Positions 10,668 to 22,377 of a stretch of 64,000 nucleotides of DNA are shown here, piece by piece (position 1 is the first letter of the stretch; the number at the start of each line of letters is the position of its first letter). This DNA is from Nectonema munidae (lineage: Eukaryota; Nematomorpha; Nectonematoida; Nectonematidae): assembly GCA_030549495.1 (NCBI GenBank), contig JAUIRK010000164.1, forward strand, positions 62,001 through 126,000. Reading direction: 5' to 3'. The notes under the pieces are model-generated. The model made no database searches, was not told where the DNA came from, and saw nothing but the letters and a program-made list of their open reading frames with translations. A program made the position numbers and the translations under genes.

Positions 10668-12285
10668 AACCGTTTAATGTCAGATGTTCCATTTCTGGAA
10701 CATTGAAAAAATAGTGTTTTAATACATAATCAGTGTGATTCTTTTTAAATAAATATATTCAACAGACACCAGGCTTTATATTGAACATAAAAACCTTAAA
10801 AAATTGACGGAAAAATATATTGACACTTTTGATACGTCAATTAAAAAACACGTTTATGTAAAAATTTTACCTTCTATTGAAAAAATGAAAGAAAAAACCC
10901 TAGGATTTTGTTCCCAATAATTTTTTGCTTCAAAGAGTTTAATTAGAGTTTGAATAAAATGTTAAAAACTTAAAATAAAAAATAATTCAAGAAAAAAAAG
11001 TTTTTGTACCAGTTTTTTAAATGTTCCAGAAATGGAACATTGGCCATTTAAGGTATCTAAAATAACATTTTTGTAAAACTTTATTTATTAATGATATAAA
11101 GGAAAACAAAGTTGATGGAGTCTTTTGTTACACAAATTGCACTTTTTCTTTGTATTTTTTTGACAAATCGAACATCTTCCTTGTGTCGACTCTACTAAAT
11201 AATGTCGTTTAGTGACTCTCATATCTTTAGGTAGATGTGCTTTAGGTCCTTGACGTATTTCTTTCAACCTTCCCAATCCTATCAAGCGTAAAACAACATC
11301 TCTTCTAAATTCCAAGTGTGTTACTTTTTTTGAAGCATCAAGTTCGCATAAAAGTAGCCAAGCAGAAACAACGCTTGAGTTTAGTCCATTACTAAACAGA
11401 TTCCACCACCATTTTTTGCTTCTTATTTGAGGTCTGTAATTAGACAAAAGCTTGTCAAGTGTATCCACTCCTCCCATACATTCATTGTACTTTTTTACAA
11501 TGTTCGGATAATTTACTTGTCTTTTCTCTTTGAAATTTTTGCAGTACCTTGAAATTCTACCCAGAGGAATATGCGAACAAAAATTGGAGGCAATATTCAC
11601 AATTGAGTTGTCCTTCCAACTGCAAACATAAACTTTTCCGTCAGATCGATAGTCAAACTCCCCTCTTTCAACTTTTTTCTTTTTGTTAACTATTGAGCAT
11701 TTATTGATGCGATTTACACGAATTGTCCCAACTGCTTTAACATTTTTATCAATCAAAAGAGAATGCGATGAAAAAAAATTGTCGAAATAAACTTCATGAT
11801 TTTCGGGGTGAGTAAGTTCGTTCACAAACTTCAAAACAACATGCTCACCATCGCATCTTGATCTTTTTTCTTCAGTCTTTCCACAATAAATATCGATGGA
11901 AAAAGGATACCCTTTTTTTGAACACATTATCCATAGTTTATACTCAAAACGAATGGGTTTACCTTTTATGTATTGCTTACAAGAATGTTTACCATAATAT
12001 GGTACCATCGATTCATCGATACTGATTTCTGTGCTAATATTCCAAACTGGGGAAGATTTTTGTTCAATTCGCCATAAAAAGGTAAAATTTTTGCTACTTT
12101 ATTTGTGTGATCAATTTTATTATTATCAACAATATGAAAATATGTTTTAATTTTTTTAAACGTGTTCCTTGACATTGAACTCGAAACCAACTTGATTCCA
12201 AGATCTGGTGCGGTGCTCCAGTAGTCATTTTCTTTAGGCAGGCAGTTATACCCACTAAGCAAGACTATGCCTGCTTCTATACTTC
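10668..12285 (-). mobile_element. piggyBac element B, 5' truncated, nested in the LINE
   Basis: The 3' end of the element is at about 10,668, where TTAACCGTTTAATGTCAGATG starts beside a TTAA. The coding part runs from about 12,285 to 11,088 on the minus strand. The 3' untranslated part holds two copies of a 16-bp palindrome reading GTTCCATTTCTGGAAC or its TTCCAGAAATGGAA form (10,688 and 11,024). LINE sequence lies on both sides, so the piggyBac inserted into the LINE. The acidic N-terminus and left end of the element are missing. Confidence 0.82.
11088..12262 (-). pseudogene. piggyBac transposase B, nearly complete core
   Basis: The long frame 12,008-11,088 (306 residues from its first Met, open a little upstream) carries the piggyBac core. 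Visible are the first aspartate block SIDESMVPYYGKH, the second YFDNFFSSHSL and the third CMGGVDTLDKLLSNYRP, so the DDD triad is kept. The C-terminal cysteine-rich domain (CSICQKN ... CNLCNKRLHQLCF) is complete. The preceding part (12,262-11,966, starting LLSGYNCLPKENDYW) is in another frame, so one frameshift lies near 12,030, and the N-terminus is gone. It is a DDE cut-and-paste transposase of TTAA sites. It is the best preserved of the three piggyBac copies. Confidence 0.93.
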
Positions 12286-12289
12286 TATA

Positions 12290-12900
12290 CCTGCCTCAAA
12301 ATCTATCAAATATTTAAGATCTAATCTCCAGACAATCTAAAATTTTCAATTCACTTAAAAAAAATAAACCAAAAACTCATCAAAAAGTCATCCTTTTTTC
12401 AATTAAAAGCGCGATCCATTATAAATGGGGCCTAAGTCCCAAACACACCAAATACATATACTCATCCTTAATCCTCCCAGTAATTCAATAAGGAATTCTG
12501 TTCTGGGGAATGTCCTTAAAACACCGGACAATCACCCACTTTCTTAACAAAATATACCGTCTCTGCCTACTTTGCATCACGAACGCATATCGTACTACTT
12601 CCACCCAATGTCTAGAAATTCTAACAAACACGTTACCATTATAACTTCAACTCAAAAAAACAATTAAAATATCTCTAACAGCACTCTTAGATCTTCTGTT
12701 ACACCCAACATTGCTAAAATCCCTCGCAACCCTCATTGTTAACATTGAAACAACTCTCACCACCATTGAAAACCCCATTGACAAACTTATCTGCCTCCTT
12801 TTACTTTCCATTTTAGAATAACATTCTTAACTCTTCCCTATCTCTACCAACATCTCCATCGAGCATATCAGCGCACGCTGTGAAGTGCTTCGAGATCTAC
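12290..12900 (+). mobile_element. G-poor LINE, right part (RT C-terminal region)
   Basis: The sequence resumes the LINE left at 10,662 with the same G-poor composition. Translation in mixed frames gives KWGLSPKHTKYIYSS, LILPVIQYGILFWG and YRLCLLCITNAYRTTST. This is the usual thumb-side block of non-LTR reverse transcriptases, followed by LEILTNTLPL. Stops and frame changes are frequent. Confidence 0.8.
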
Positions 12901-13322
12901 CTACCTCTAAAACTAATATTTATTTAGTTTAGAAATTTTCATTAAGTGGAAAAATAATTATTAATATTTTTTAATTTTTCAGCCATTTTTATAGAAACTG
13001 AACATGCTAATTGCTAAGTCTCATTTATCTAATTTTTAATTAATTGGAAAAATACTTATATAAAAAATATTTATCTACATTTTAGCCCCTCAGGTATGTA
13101 AGAGATATCTAAGCACTTTCCATCTTAGGTTGATATGCTTTCGTCACTTGCTAACTAAAATTTCTATTGTACAAACTTGGTTGAATCATAGGCCTTCAAA
13201 CTTTGTGACTTTTAGTAAAATCGCTAGCTCCATCTTTTGATACTGTAGTTGAATGTCACTTTAATGTCAAAAATAAATTGTACATTTTTTTCAATAAAAT
13301 ATTTATATTATAATGTCTATAG
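12901..13322. other. AT-rich non-coding stretch
   Basis: Nothing recognised between the LINE and the hAT element. Confidence 0.5.
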
Positions 13323-13330
13323 CTTATAAC

Positions 13331-14525
13331 CAGGGCGAGTAAAAGTCAACTTTTATTTTCGTTTAGCAAAAACTCTTTGAAGAAGATCTTTACTTGTTTA
13401 GTCTAAAATTTTTTGAACTAATTTCAAATTTTTAAGTCAATCAAAGTCAATTTTTCAAGTTTAGGTCAATAAAGTCAATTTTTATATTTAACACTTTTTG
13501 ATTCAATGTGCCTAAAATTGTTATAAGCGATACATACAAGAATTCTTCTTTATATCAACACTTCCACAATAGTTGGGCTTTTTTTCATCTAATAAAAGGT
13601 TTTACTGTAAAGTTTGCCTAACTGAGTTTAAGCATGAAGAAGTTATTTGTAGGAAAAAATTTTTTTGTTGACAAACGCGGTTACATACGATATATCCGCT
13701 GCAGAAGTTATGGAATTTTATTTGCAAACTTTTTTTATCATTGCATGTTTTTCACATCTTTTACACAAGTTTACCTTAAAAGTTAAGTTATCCTGCAAAA
13801 TTGTAGATTACCGGCATTAAATCATTCAAAATTAGTAATAGAAAAAGACGTTCTCTTTTCAAACCTATCGGCAACACCTCAGTTCCAATTGTAACGAAAA
13901 TGACAAATTGGTTGCAAGCAGCAAAATATTTTCATTAAAATCTTCCAGCAGTGAAGAAATTAATGATGAAGGTGATGGAATTTTATTGCCAAATATCAAG
14001 AAATTGTTAAAAAAAGAAAATCTGTGTCAAAACTTGCTAACAATAATAATTAGAGAATATTCACGATTCATTGATTTAGTCGGAAAAAGTCAACATAGAG
14101 ACTTTTTCAGTCGAAGATGCCTTTACTTGTTTCAACATTATTTCATTTAAGACGAATGTGGCGTTAAAAGTTATCTTGAAAATAGATTCAAATAAAATGA
14201 AATCAATAAAATCATGAAAATAGAAAACTCTCAAATCTCTCGCAGTACTTATCCCAAATTATAAAATTGTCAAGTTTTAACTTTAGAAGTAGAAAGATCT
14301 TTTTCTAAACTGGAAAAACAGCTAGAAAATGATCCAATTTTAAATCAGAAAATGTCATTAATTATATGTTATTTTATTACAAAGTCATGGATTCTTTGAA
14401 ATAATTTTCAATACTTTCTCTAAAGTGTTCATAGTTGTTCAATTCAATGAAACTTTAAAAAGTCAATAAAGTCAATTTTTTCTATGAGTAAAAGTCAATT
14501 TTTTGGATCAATTTTTCCTCACCTG
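13331..14525. mobile_element. hAT-type element with perfect 8-bp target duplication
   Basis: A 1,195-bp unit is flanked by CTTATAAC on both sides (13,323-13,330 and 14,526-14,533). The ends start CAGGGCGAG and, on the other strand, CAGGTGAGG: short inverted ends of hAT style. The inside has many AAAGTCAATTTTT-like subterminal motifs near both ends, probably transposase binding sites. A fragment near 14,285 reads LEVERSFSKLEKQLENDP, which resembles the C-terminal dimerisation block of hAT transposases, on the plus strand. The rest of the transposase is absent or decayed, so this is probably a deletion derivative. Confidence 0.85.
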
Positions 14526-14589
14526 CTTATAACTTAATTTTTACATTAGATGCACTCTTAAAATTTTATAATCATATATATTGGAACAC

Positions 14590-15540
14590 TATATGCAATT
14601 TTTCAAATAAATATGCTAACTTTGTAGCAAATGCTAGTAGAAATTTTGATTGATGAAAAAATTGCTTACAAAAACATTCATTCAAATTTTAAATAAAATT
14701 AAGTTTTTTTATACCAAATCGGTTTTTGGGTGTGAAAATTTATGAAAGTGTCAATCAAATTTGCAACTTTCATCCTGAAAATTGTGTCAAACAATATTAT
14801 TCAAATTTTAGATAAAATATACATTTTTATACGAAATTTAATTTCCCAACACAATTTTTGTTTTAGGGTGTGATAATTTAGGAAAGTGTCAATCAAATTT
14901 GCGGTTTTAGCCTGAAAATTGTGTCCAAGCATATTATTTGTATAGTAAATCGATAATGCTGATTTTATTCTGTACTGAATTTTTGCAATTAGGGTGTCAA
15001 AGTGTCTAAAAGTTTCAATCAAGTTTTCGGTTTATGTTTGAAAATTTTCTTCAAGAATTTAATTAAATAAGTCTATTTTTTATACCAAATCGCCAACTCA
15101 CCTTTAGCAATTAGGATTTTGAAATGCATAAAAGTTGTTTTGTGTCAAAGTACAAATAAAATTAGTGATACATGCCTAAAAAAATACCTAATAAACATAT
15201 TTCATATTTTAAATTATAAACTTTTTAATTTTTTTTATTACAATGTGCACTTTATTTTTCTCAATTAAGGTGCCAGAATGTGAGGAATTATGAATCAAGT
15301 TTGGCATTTCAGAAAAAAAATCTTTCTTAAAAAATTGGTTTTTGATTGAAAATCATTATTAAAATTTTGTTTTGGGATAAAATTCTATCTTTCAAATTTA
15401 AAATAACTTTTTAATACAATATTTTTGTAATTCTTTTTCGTCATTACAGTGAAAAAATGGGTTAAAGTGTCAATAGAATTGGTAACAATCAATTGTCAAG
15501 TTTGTTCTGACAATCGTTATTTATTGTAGTACAAATATTT
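14590..15540. repeat. Old, diverged tandem repeat of about 150-160 bp
   Basis: Blocks of the type AAGTGTCAATCAAATTTGC, GAAAATTGTGTC and TTTTATACCAAAT recur at about 14,740, 14,885, 15,000, 15,130 and 15,280, spaced about 120-160 bp. The units are only partly alike, so the array is old. No coding content. Confidence 0.6.
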
Positions 15541-16029
15541 GGTATGAGAGAAGTAAGAACTGAGGCACATTGAAATGAGAACGCATGATCATAAGAAAAA
15601 TGAAATAGTAACTCGTTTAATAAAATGCTTTTATATCGTTGATATAGTTAATGTTTCAGGAGCTATATGGTTTTAAGAAACAAGTACACAACTTATCTCC
15701 ACGGAAGTTGCACCTTTTTCTAATGAACTAGTAGATTGCGTAAAAATCGAGTATTGAGATTTTTAAAAAACATCTTGACCGTTAAGAAGAAGCTCCACTC
15801 TTGTGAATCAAAAATCTCTATTTTATTAGTTAATATTTCAATAATCAATTCACTAAAAAGTCATCTCAAAATTTTTAAACAGTAAGAGTTACCATAACTA
15901 TGTCAGGTACATATCATGAAGCGAAGATATAACATAGCTATTCTCAAATTTTTTTTATAAAAAAATTTAATGTTTGACCAATTTTTTTTCGTTATGGAAA
16001 GGAGACTTTTCGATGATAAAGGTGAAAAA
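15541..16029. other. AT-rich stretch before LINE
   Basis: Nothing recognised; it may hold the untranslated leader of the following LINE. Confidence 0.4.
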
Positions 16030-16109
16030 CTTTTTCTAAATTAATCTTAATGATAGATTTGAAACTTTAGAAACACTAATTAAATCTAGTAAAAAGCCCA
16101 AGTGTTCTG

Positions 16110-16904
16110 ATGTTCTTGCATCAAAAATTCCTAAAAATTCTTCCAGCGAAGTCAAGTTTCAAGATAACAATACCTTGGTTGTTAATTTATCGAATAAATT
16201 TAGTGAAAAACTTAAAAGTTCTTCTTTTAATAAAGTTCATTTTTTTACAAGAAAACCTATCTAGCTCTAAAATAATTAAAAGTAGCTTAAATAAAGAAAG
16301 ACTATATTTTAATTTTAAGGATGAAAAGGAACTCAAATTTGCCTCACAAAGACTCAGTTCAAAGCAAATAGAGAATGAGAGATACAATAAAGAAAAAAGG
16401 GTCCTAGGTTAATTCTTAAGAATATTCCTAATTTTTTTGAAAAGGAAAATTTTCAATTACATCTTTCCGAAAAAATGATATTCCATTTGAAGCATTTGAT
16501 AAAATAGTTATATTTCATTCTAAGAAATCAAAAAGTTTCAACCTAATTTTAACAATCAATAGAAATTACTTCAAAGCAATCTGCGAAAAGAAAATTATTT
16601 TCTTTGGGCCCCTTTCTTTTGATATTTGTGTATTTAACCCTAAAGTCAAATGCTGTGTAAATTGTATAGTCTATAGACATTAGGCTTTGATTGCAAAAAA
16701 CCAATAAAGTGTAGGTTTTGCGTTTCTAATGAGCACACTTTTGTTAGGTGTACTGCTTATAAAGATCAAGATTGTCTCAAATGTAAAAACTCAGAATGCA
16801 AAAATCAATTTTTCAATAAAAATTGTGTATCATTTCAAGAAATTGCAGATAAAATAAAAAATCGAGAAAAAAACCTATCTTGGTTTGTTCACTTTTTTAA
16901 ATAA
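16110..16904 (+). pseudogene. LINE ORF1 (gag-like) remnant with zinc-knuckle-like end
   Basis: An open frame of 100 codons at 16,110-16,412 is Lys/Ser-rich. Further on, in another frame, a Cys-rich block appears (CKFC or CRFCVSNEHTFVRC, then CLKCKNSECKNQF) near 16,710-16,810, like nucleic-acid-binding knuckles at the end of LINE ORF1 proteins. The frame ends at WFVHFFK and a stop at about 16,904. The role would be RNA binding in the retrotransposon particle. Assignment rests on position before the endonuclease and on the Cys pattern. Confidence 0.65.
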
Positions 16905-16931
16905 ATCCTTTATTGTTTACTATACTTTACT

Positions 16932-19900
16932 ATGAACCTTAGTAAATCTTTTCAATTAATAAATCAAATTTCTGAGCCACGGTATAATGTTACATTTCCT
17001 TATGATTTTGGTGAACTTGATAAAAAAAAGTTTTCATATAATTGTGAAAAGTATGAATGTTGTGATTTAACCGAATCCTTAACAGATTTAAACATTCAAT
17101 CTTTTTACTCAAAGTATGATAATAATTTATGCTGCTTTTTTGAAATTGTGCAAAACAAAAATAAATATTTTCATGTAATTGGATTACAAGAAACATGGTT
17201 AAAAATGTCCAAACTTTGGAGACTTAGACCTTGTAGGCTAATCCTTTGTATCAAAACCTTATCTGTTTTCAAAACACAGGGGTTTGGGTTTTTTTATTAA
17301 TAATAGCGTTAAATATGAAATCCTAGAATTTGACATAGCATGTAATAATTGGGAAGTTTTGTCTATAAAAATTTAAGACGAATTTGGTTGTTTCACTCAT
17401 ATTCACAATATTTATAGAGCCACCTTATATATACCAAAAACTTTTCGTTAGCTTTTAATAAGGAGTTTAGTCTGTTTTTTGAAGTTAACAAATGCAAAGC
17501 AAATATTTTTTTAGGTGACTTCAACTTAGATTTTTTCAAAATCTCTTCATCTGTTAACACTAGATTGTTTATTGAATCTATCATTTCTTATGGCTATTAT
17601 CCAACTATTAATCAAGCCACTAGACCTGTTTAGAATACATTGCTGGATAATATTTTTATATGTTCTTCAATGTTGTGCCATAGCTCTGGAATAATACCTC
17701 CTCTTTATCTGATCATGTTCCAATATTTTTTGCTTTAAAAAATCAATTCCATCAACAGAAAGTTGCATATTCTATTAGGTAGTTTGTGAATTTTTATCAA
17801 TTAACTGAGTCTTTAAAAAAATACAGATTGGAAAGTTTTAGATGATTTTAGTTTTCAAGTTAATGTTTTTTCAGATATATTTATAAACATTATTTTAAAA
17901 TGCAGACGTGAATCTACATCACAACAATCTAAAAACAACAAATACAAACACAAGCTCAATGCTTGGATGACGGATGAGATTCTAAAGTTAGTAAAATATA
18001 AAGATATATTCTTTTTAGAAAAATGTTAAGATCAAGAGGTGGACCAAATTTTACATTTTTAAACTTAGTGTAAATAATATGAACAAAAAGATTAAGCATT
18101 CTGTATGGTTAACTAAGCAACATTTCTACAATAAGTTTTTTGATACACACAAGAATGATAATAAAAAAATATGGAAAGAGCTGAACAAATTTAAAAACAA
18201 TAATAATGATTCCAAAATCAACATTAAAATTAATAAGGAATTTATTGACAAATCGAAACTACCGTTTTTATTTGACGACTTCTTTAGAAGTAAGCTTGAG
18301 AATCCACAAAATTGTCAAAATACATATGAAGTGAATCCAAATAAATTATCACATTTAAACAATTCTAGATTAAGCAATGTTTCAAATAATCACATTCTTT
18401 TGACTATAAAATCTCTTAAAAACAGTACTTGTCCTGACTTTTATAACTTCACTGCACCAATAATTAAGCGCATTGGACCATACATTTGTAACCCTCTTAG
18501 AATTCTTTTTAACAGGTGCATTGGAAATGGTACTTTTCCTGATTTTTTAAAATCTCAAAAATAATCCCTGTCTATAAAAAAGGTAAGAGACGATATTTCA
18601 AACTATAGGCCTATTTCAGTAGTCCCCATTTTATTGAAAATTTTTGATAGAATAATTTACAATATGTTTTACTATTTTTTTGAGTGTAGCAATATTTTTT
18701 CTGTTTCACAATTTTGTTTTCGCACTTTTCACTCGACTGAAAGATTGCACACAATTTTTATTAAAGATGTGATTAGTCTTGATCAATAGGCGAACAATGT
18801 ATAGCAATTTTTTTGATCTAAAAATACCTTTAATTCATTGTCAATTAGCTTGTAAGGTAGTAAACTTTCAACATATTTTAATTTTAAAACAGTCAATTTA
18901 GTAAATTGGTTTTTATCATATAGGAAATCATATGTTCATGTCAATAATGTTTGATTCAAATATAGGAGTACCTCAGGGGTCTGTTCTTAATCCTCTTTAT
19001 GTTTATAGTTTATATCAATGAGATTTTAGATCATGTTACAAGTGAAACTGTTTCATGTCTTACACATGCTGATGACATCACTTTATTGTTCAAAGGTAAG
19101 TCTTGATTTTCTTAAAATTAATGAAATTTTGGATATGTTTAATACAAAATTAGCTTCGCATAACCTTTCGATAAACATTTTGAAAACTAAAGCAATGTAT
19201 TTTACTAACTCAAAAAAAGCATTCAAAAGCTGCCTTTAATAATAAACGGAATAAACATAGAGTTTGTAGAATCTTTCTATTTTTTAGGCGTTGTCATAGA
19301 CAATAAACTTGTGTGAAAAGCTCATATCGATAATCTCTCTATCCGAATGAATGCATTGCTCTCACTATTTGGAGGAACTGAGTTTTTACCATTTAGAGCT
19401 AAGTCTACGTTGTATAAAGCGCAAGTAGAACCACTGTCAACGTATTCAATAGTAAATTGGGCACATTGAAACCTCAAATACACAACAATAATACAAAAAA
19501 GAATAATTCGCTGTATTTTCGGGTTACGCAATAACGCACATGCTAATGATAAGTTCAAAGAGGTGGAGTGTTTGAAGACAGAAGATGTATATAAATTCGA
19601 AGTCATTATAAACTAGCTTTAACATTTTTCGCTGGAGAAGTTCCATTATCTCTCAATAATTTTTTCATATTTTCAGGTAGACCATTACGAGACTAGACAT
19701 CCTTTAAAGCTTCATGTTTTCCTATCTAAAAATAAAAAATATAAGCAAACAATAATTCATAAAGTTCCAAAACACTGCAATAGTTTTATCGAAATAATTC
19801 AAGATAATCTTAATTTATCAAGTAAAAAGATACTCTCAAAAAGAAAAATGAGTATGCTCTTAAATCATTATTGTTCTTGTAATGTTGAAAACTGCAATGC

Positions 19901-19940
19901 TTGTAACATATGTCGTTCACCTTATGAATACAACTGATTT
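16932..19940 (+). pseudogene. LINE ORF2: endonuclease and reverse transcriptase
   Basis: The frame opens at 16,932. The endonuclease shows DLNIQSFYSKYDN, FHVIGLQETWLKM (the ETW catalytic block), FLGDFNLDFF near 17,510 and LSDHVPIFF near 17,720 (the SDH end). The RT region shows NNSRLSNVSNNHILLTIKSL (18,360-18,420), LIPVYKKG then DDISNYRPISVVP (about 18,560-18,620), GVPQGSVLNPL (18,965) and HADDITLLFKG (19,068), the catalytic YADD variant. Thumb-side blocks follow to 19,600. The end carries CSCNVENCNACNICRSPYEYN and a stop near 19,937. At least ten frame changes or stops lie between these blocks. It would copy its own RNA at a nicked target. Confidence 0.88.
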
Positions 19941-20577
19941 TCATTTTAGTATATATTGACAAAAAATGGGGCGCGTCTTTTCACCCAAAAAACTAGTTTT
20001 TAAAATTATATATTATTTTTAGAGCTTTAAAACTAAAAGTATTAAATATTATTTATATACCAACAAAAACTCAACATAGCTATATAGAATAATATTTTAT
20101 TCTTTTTTATATGGGTGGCCTGGCAAGAATACGGGAGACATAAAAATATATAACAATACTCTATTGCCAGGCCAGTGGCGGATCTAGAAAATTTCTATGG
20201 GGGTGGATAATTAAAATTATGGTTCAAATTTTTGGAGGTTCACACATTTACTATATTGTTTTTGGTTCAAAAATTCATCCTAAATGAACCCAAAGTTTTA
20301 ACAACGCTCTCCGTTTGAGGAACATGAGGCCAGGTGTAGACAACAATAGTTACCGATTAGACGTAGGTATGGCTAACAATTCCATATTGATAGACAGGAC
20401 CGGAGATTGACTTTTCCATGATTACTGGGCTCACAATATTTTTACTTTTATCGAGAATCTGAGAGCCGAATTTGAAGAATGATAACAAAAAAATAAAACT
20501 TTCCAAAAAATGCAATATTTTTAATGCGCAAATTGCAAAAGACAAACCAGCAAAGTATAATTGTAGGCCTTAATAAG

Positions 20578-22307
20578 TTATTTACGGTAAGGCTTGATAT
20601 TGTTCGTCTGAACAAACGTGTACTGCAGATAGTAGGTTAGTTTAGGGTCAAAAAGTGTGGATGCCTGGATACGGCGTGGGTATCTAGAGAGAAACAGTTT
20701 ACACATCTCCTCGGTCTTAGGTTGTATACCCATGCCATTCATGGCGATTACTGCAAGATCCGACAGTCGTTCTGTATTCATAGTCGTTCTCAGCCACGTG
20801 TGTATCCTCTTAACACAGGAAAATGACCGTTCTGCTTCAGTGCTACCGATTGGAAGGACGGCTAGTATTTTGAGAAGTTCTCTCACATTTGGAAAGAACA
20901 TTTCATCAGCATGATTGGCCAGGAGAGATGTCACAGATATGTCGCCTTTGTTCATCCAGTAATTTAACCAGCGAAACATCTCGCTATCAAGAGCTGCAGG
21001 TAATGGTAACACATGAAACCATTTGTCATGCAGATTTTCAGTCAACTTTGGTAATGTTTCTTTGGTCTTCTGAAGAATCACTTCTGGAACGAGACAGCAT
21101 AGTTCATAATGGGCACGTTTGTCATCATTGAAACGACATCTCAGTTCACTGCAGGTAGTATCAAGGAATGGAATAACCAAAGTTCTCTTCCAGTAGTCGA
21201 AAACTGTATCTGATGGATGGTTATCTCTCATCGTTGGTTTCCTACAGATCCTTGGTCTCTGTTCACGTGAGCCAACAAGACTACTTAGTTCCAGCACTTT
21301 ACGATATACACGATCAAACGAGACGTCTACTTCTAATCGTATGTCTTGATATGTTGACATAACCTGTTCTATTTTCTGGAATCCTAGGTACACCTCCATA
21401 TGGGAACCTTGTAATGCAGTCACGACTGGACGCAGTGGTTCCAACATCTCCTTGGCAATGAAAAAGCTTACGATGTGTCTGAAGTCCACGAGCGTATTGC
21501 GAAGACCATTAGCCTCTGTTCTAGTGGAGGAAACCCAGTTCCAATCATCGTTGTTTGGATAGAATCTTTCATCTTTGGTCGGCTGACAGATTTCACTCAG
21601 AGTAGCAACTATGTATTCATATAGTTGAAAAATAGTTTCAAATGTCGTGTGCCGTTCGACCCAACCGGTTTTACACAGGTTCTTCTGCTTTGTTTTTCTC
21701 ATATCTGGTGCCAGTGAATCAATAATGATCTTAAAAAAGCTGTGCCGCTTGGGTGAATTGTCGAAGAAGATGTAAAGCTCACGGCATGTGTCCATCATAT
21801 TGTGTATTGATGATATTTTGCATGCATGACAAATAACAAGATTCATCCTTGGAATTGGGCGTCAGGGCAAACTTTAAAATTTCAACTTGAACGCCAACTC
21901 TCTCAGAACTCATCGAAGCTGTAGTGTCATAAGCCTGGCCACGGCAGTGACTAAGGTCGATCCGATTTTTTTAGAGATTCTTTGATCGCTAAAACTATTT
22001 CCACACCGGTTGTCCTTTCAAGATCAACTAAATCTAACAACGCTTTCCGCTTTCTTGGCTTTGAAGCATCATCAACAAAGTCAAGTATCCTGAGGCACAC
22101 AGATAAAATTTCACATCCAATCGAGGTAGTCTCATCGGCTATTATAGAAAAGTGAAAGCATTTTCTGATACATTCTCTGAAGTTGTCTCGGATGATATCA
22201 GCAGCAACATGTATCACATCGTTTCGAATTGTCTTACTCGTGTATCCTGAGTTGGCAGGACCGAATACCAGGTGGTCATTCAGTTCTGGACACGTTTTTG
22301 CCATCAA
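20578..22307 (-). pseudogene. hAT transposase, DUF4371 and hATC domains, frameshifted
   Basis: The N-terminal piece (22,307-21,951) has the DUF4371 region: CPELNDHLVFGPANSGYTSK and FSIIADETTSIGCEILSVC, with the first catalytic aspartate. About 100 bases later the longest frame in the window outside the host gene (21,846-20,578, 422 residues) begins NLVICHACKISSIHNM. It ends with the dimerisation block AVLPIGSTEAERSFSCVKR, TWLRTTMNTERLSDLA. Between the two, blocks such as GQAYDTTASMSSERVGVQ are readable in a further frame, so frameshifts lie near 21,950 and 21,850. The group resembles the transposases from which the vertebrate THAP0/52-kDa PKR-inhibitor repressor arose. The BED or other N-terminal DNA-binding part is missing. 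Confidence 0.9.
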
Positions 22308-22377
22308 CCGTAAGAGTGCGACGAAATATCCTGCATTGCTAGATAGAGGTCATTTGGTGGATTTTTGAAGGGAGAAA

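Larger units (their letters stand above)
16030..19945 (+). mobile_element. Non-LTR retrotransposon (LINE), degraded, two-ORF type
   Basis: The plus strand holds, in order, a gag-like part, an apurinic-type endonuclease, a reverse transcriptase and a C-terminal Cys-rich end, as in Jockey/CR1-like LINEs. The 5' end is not certain. The coding region ends at about 19,937 and untranslated sequence follows. An inverted-repeat-bounded block begins at 19,968. Stops and frame changes are frequent, so the copy is dead. Confidence 0.85.
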
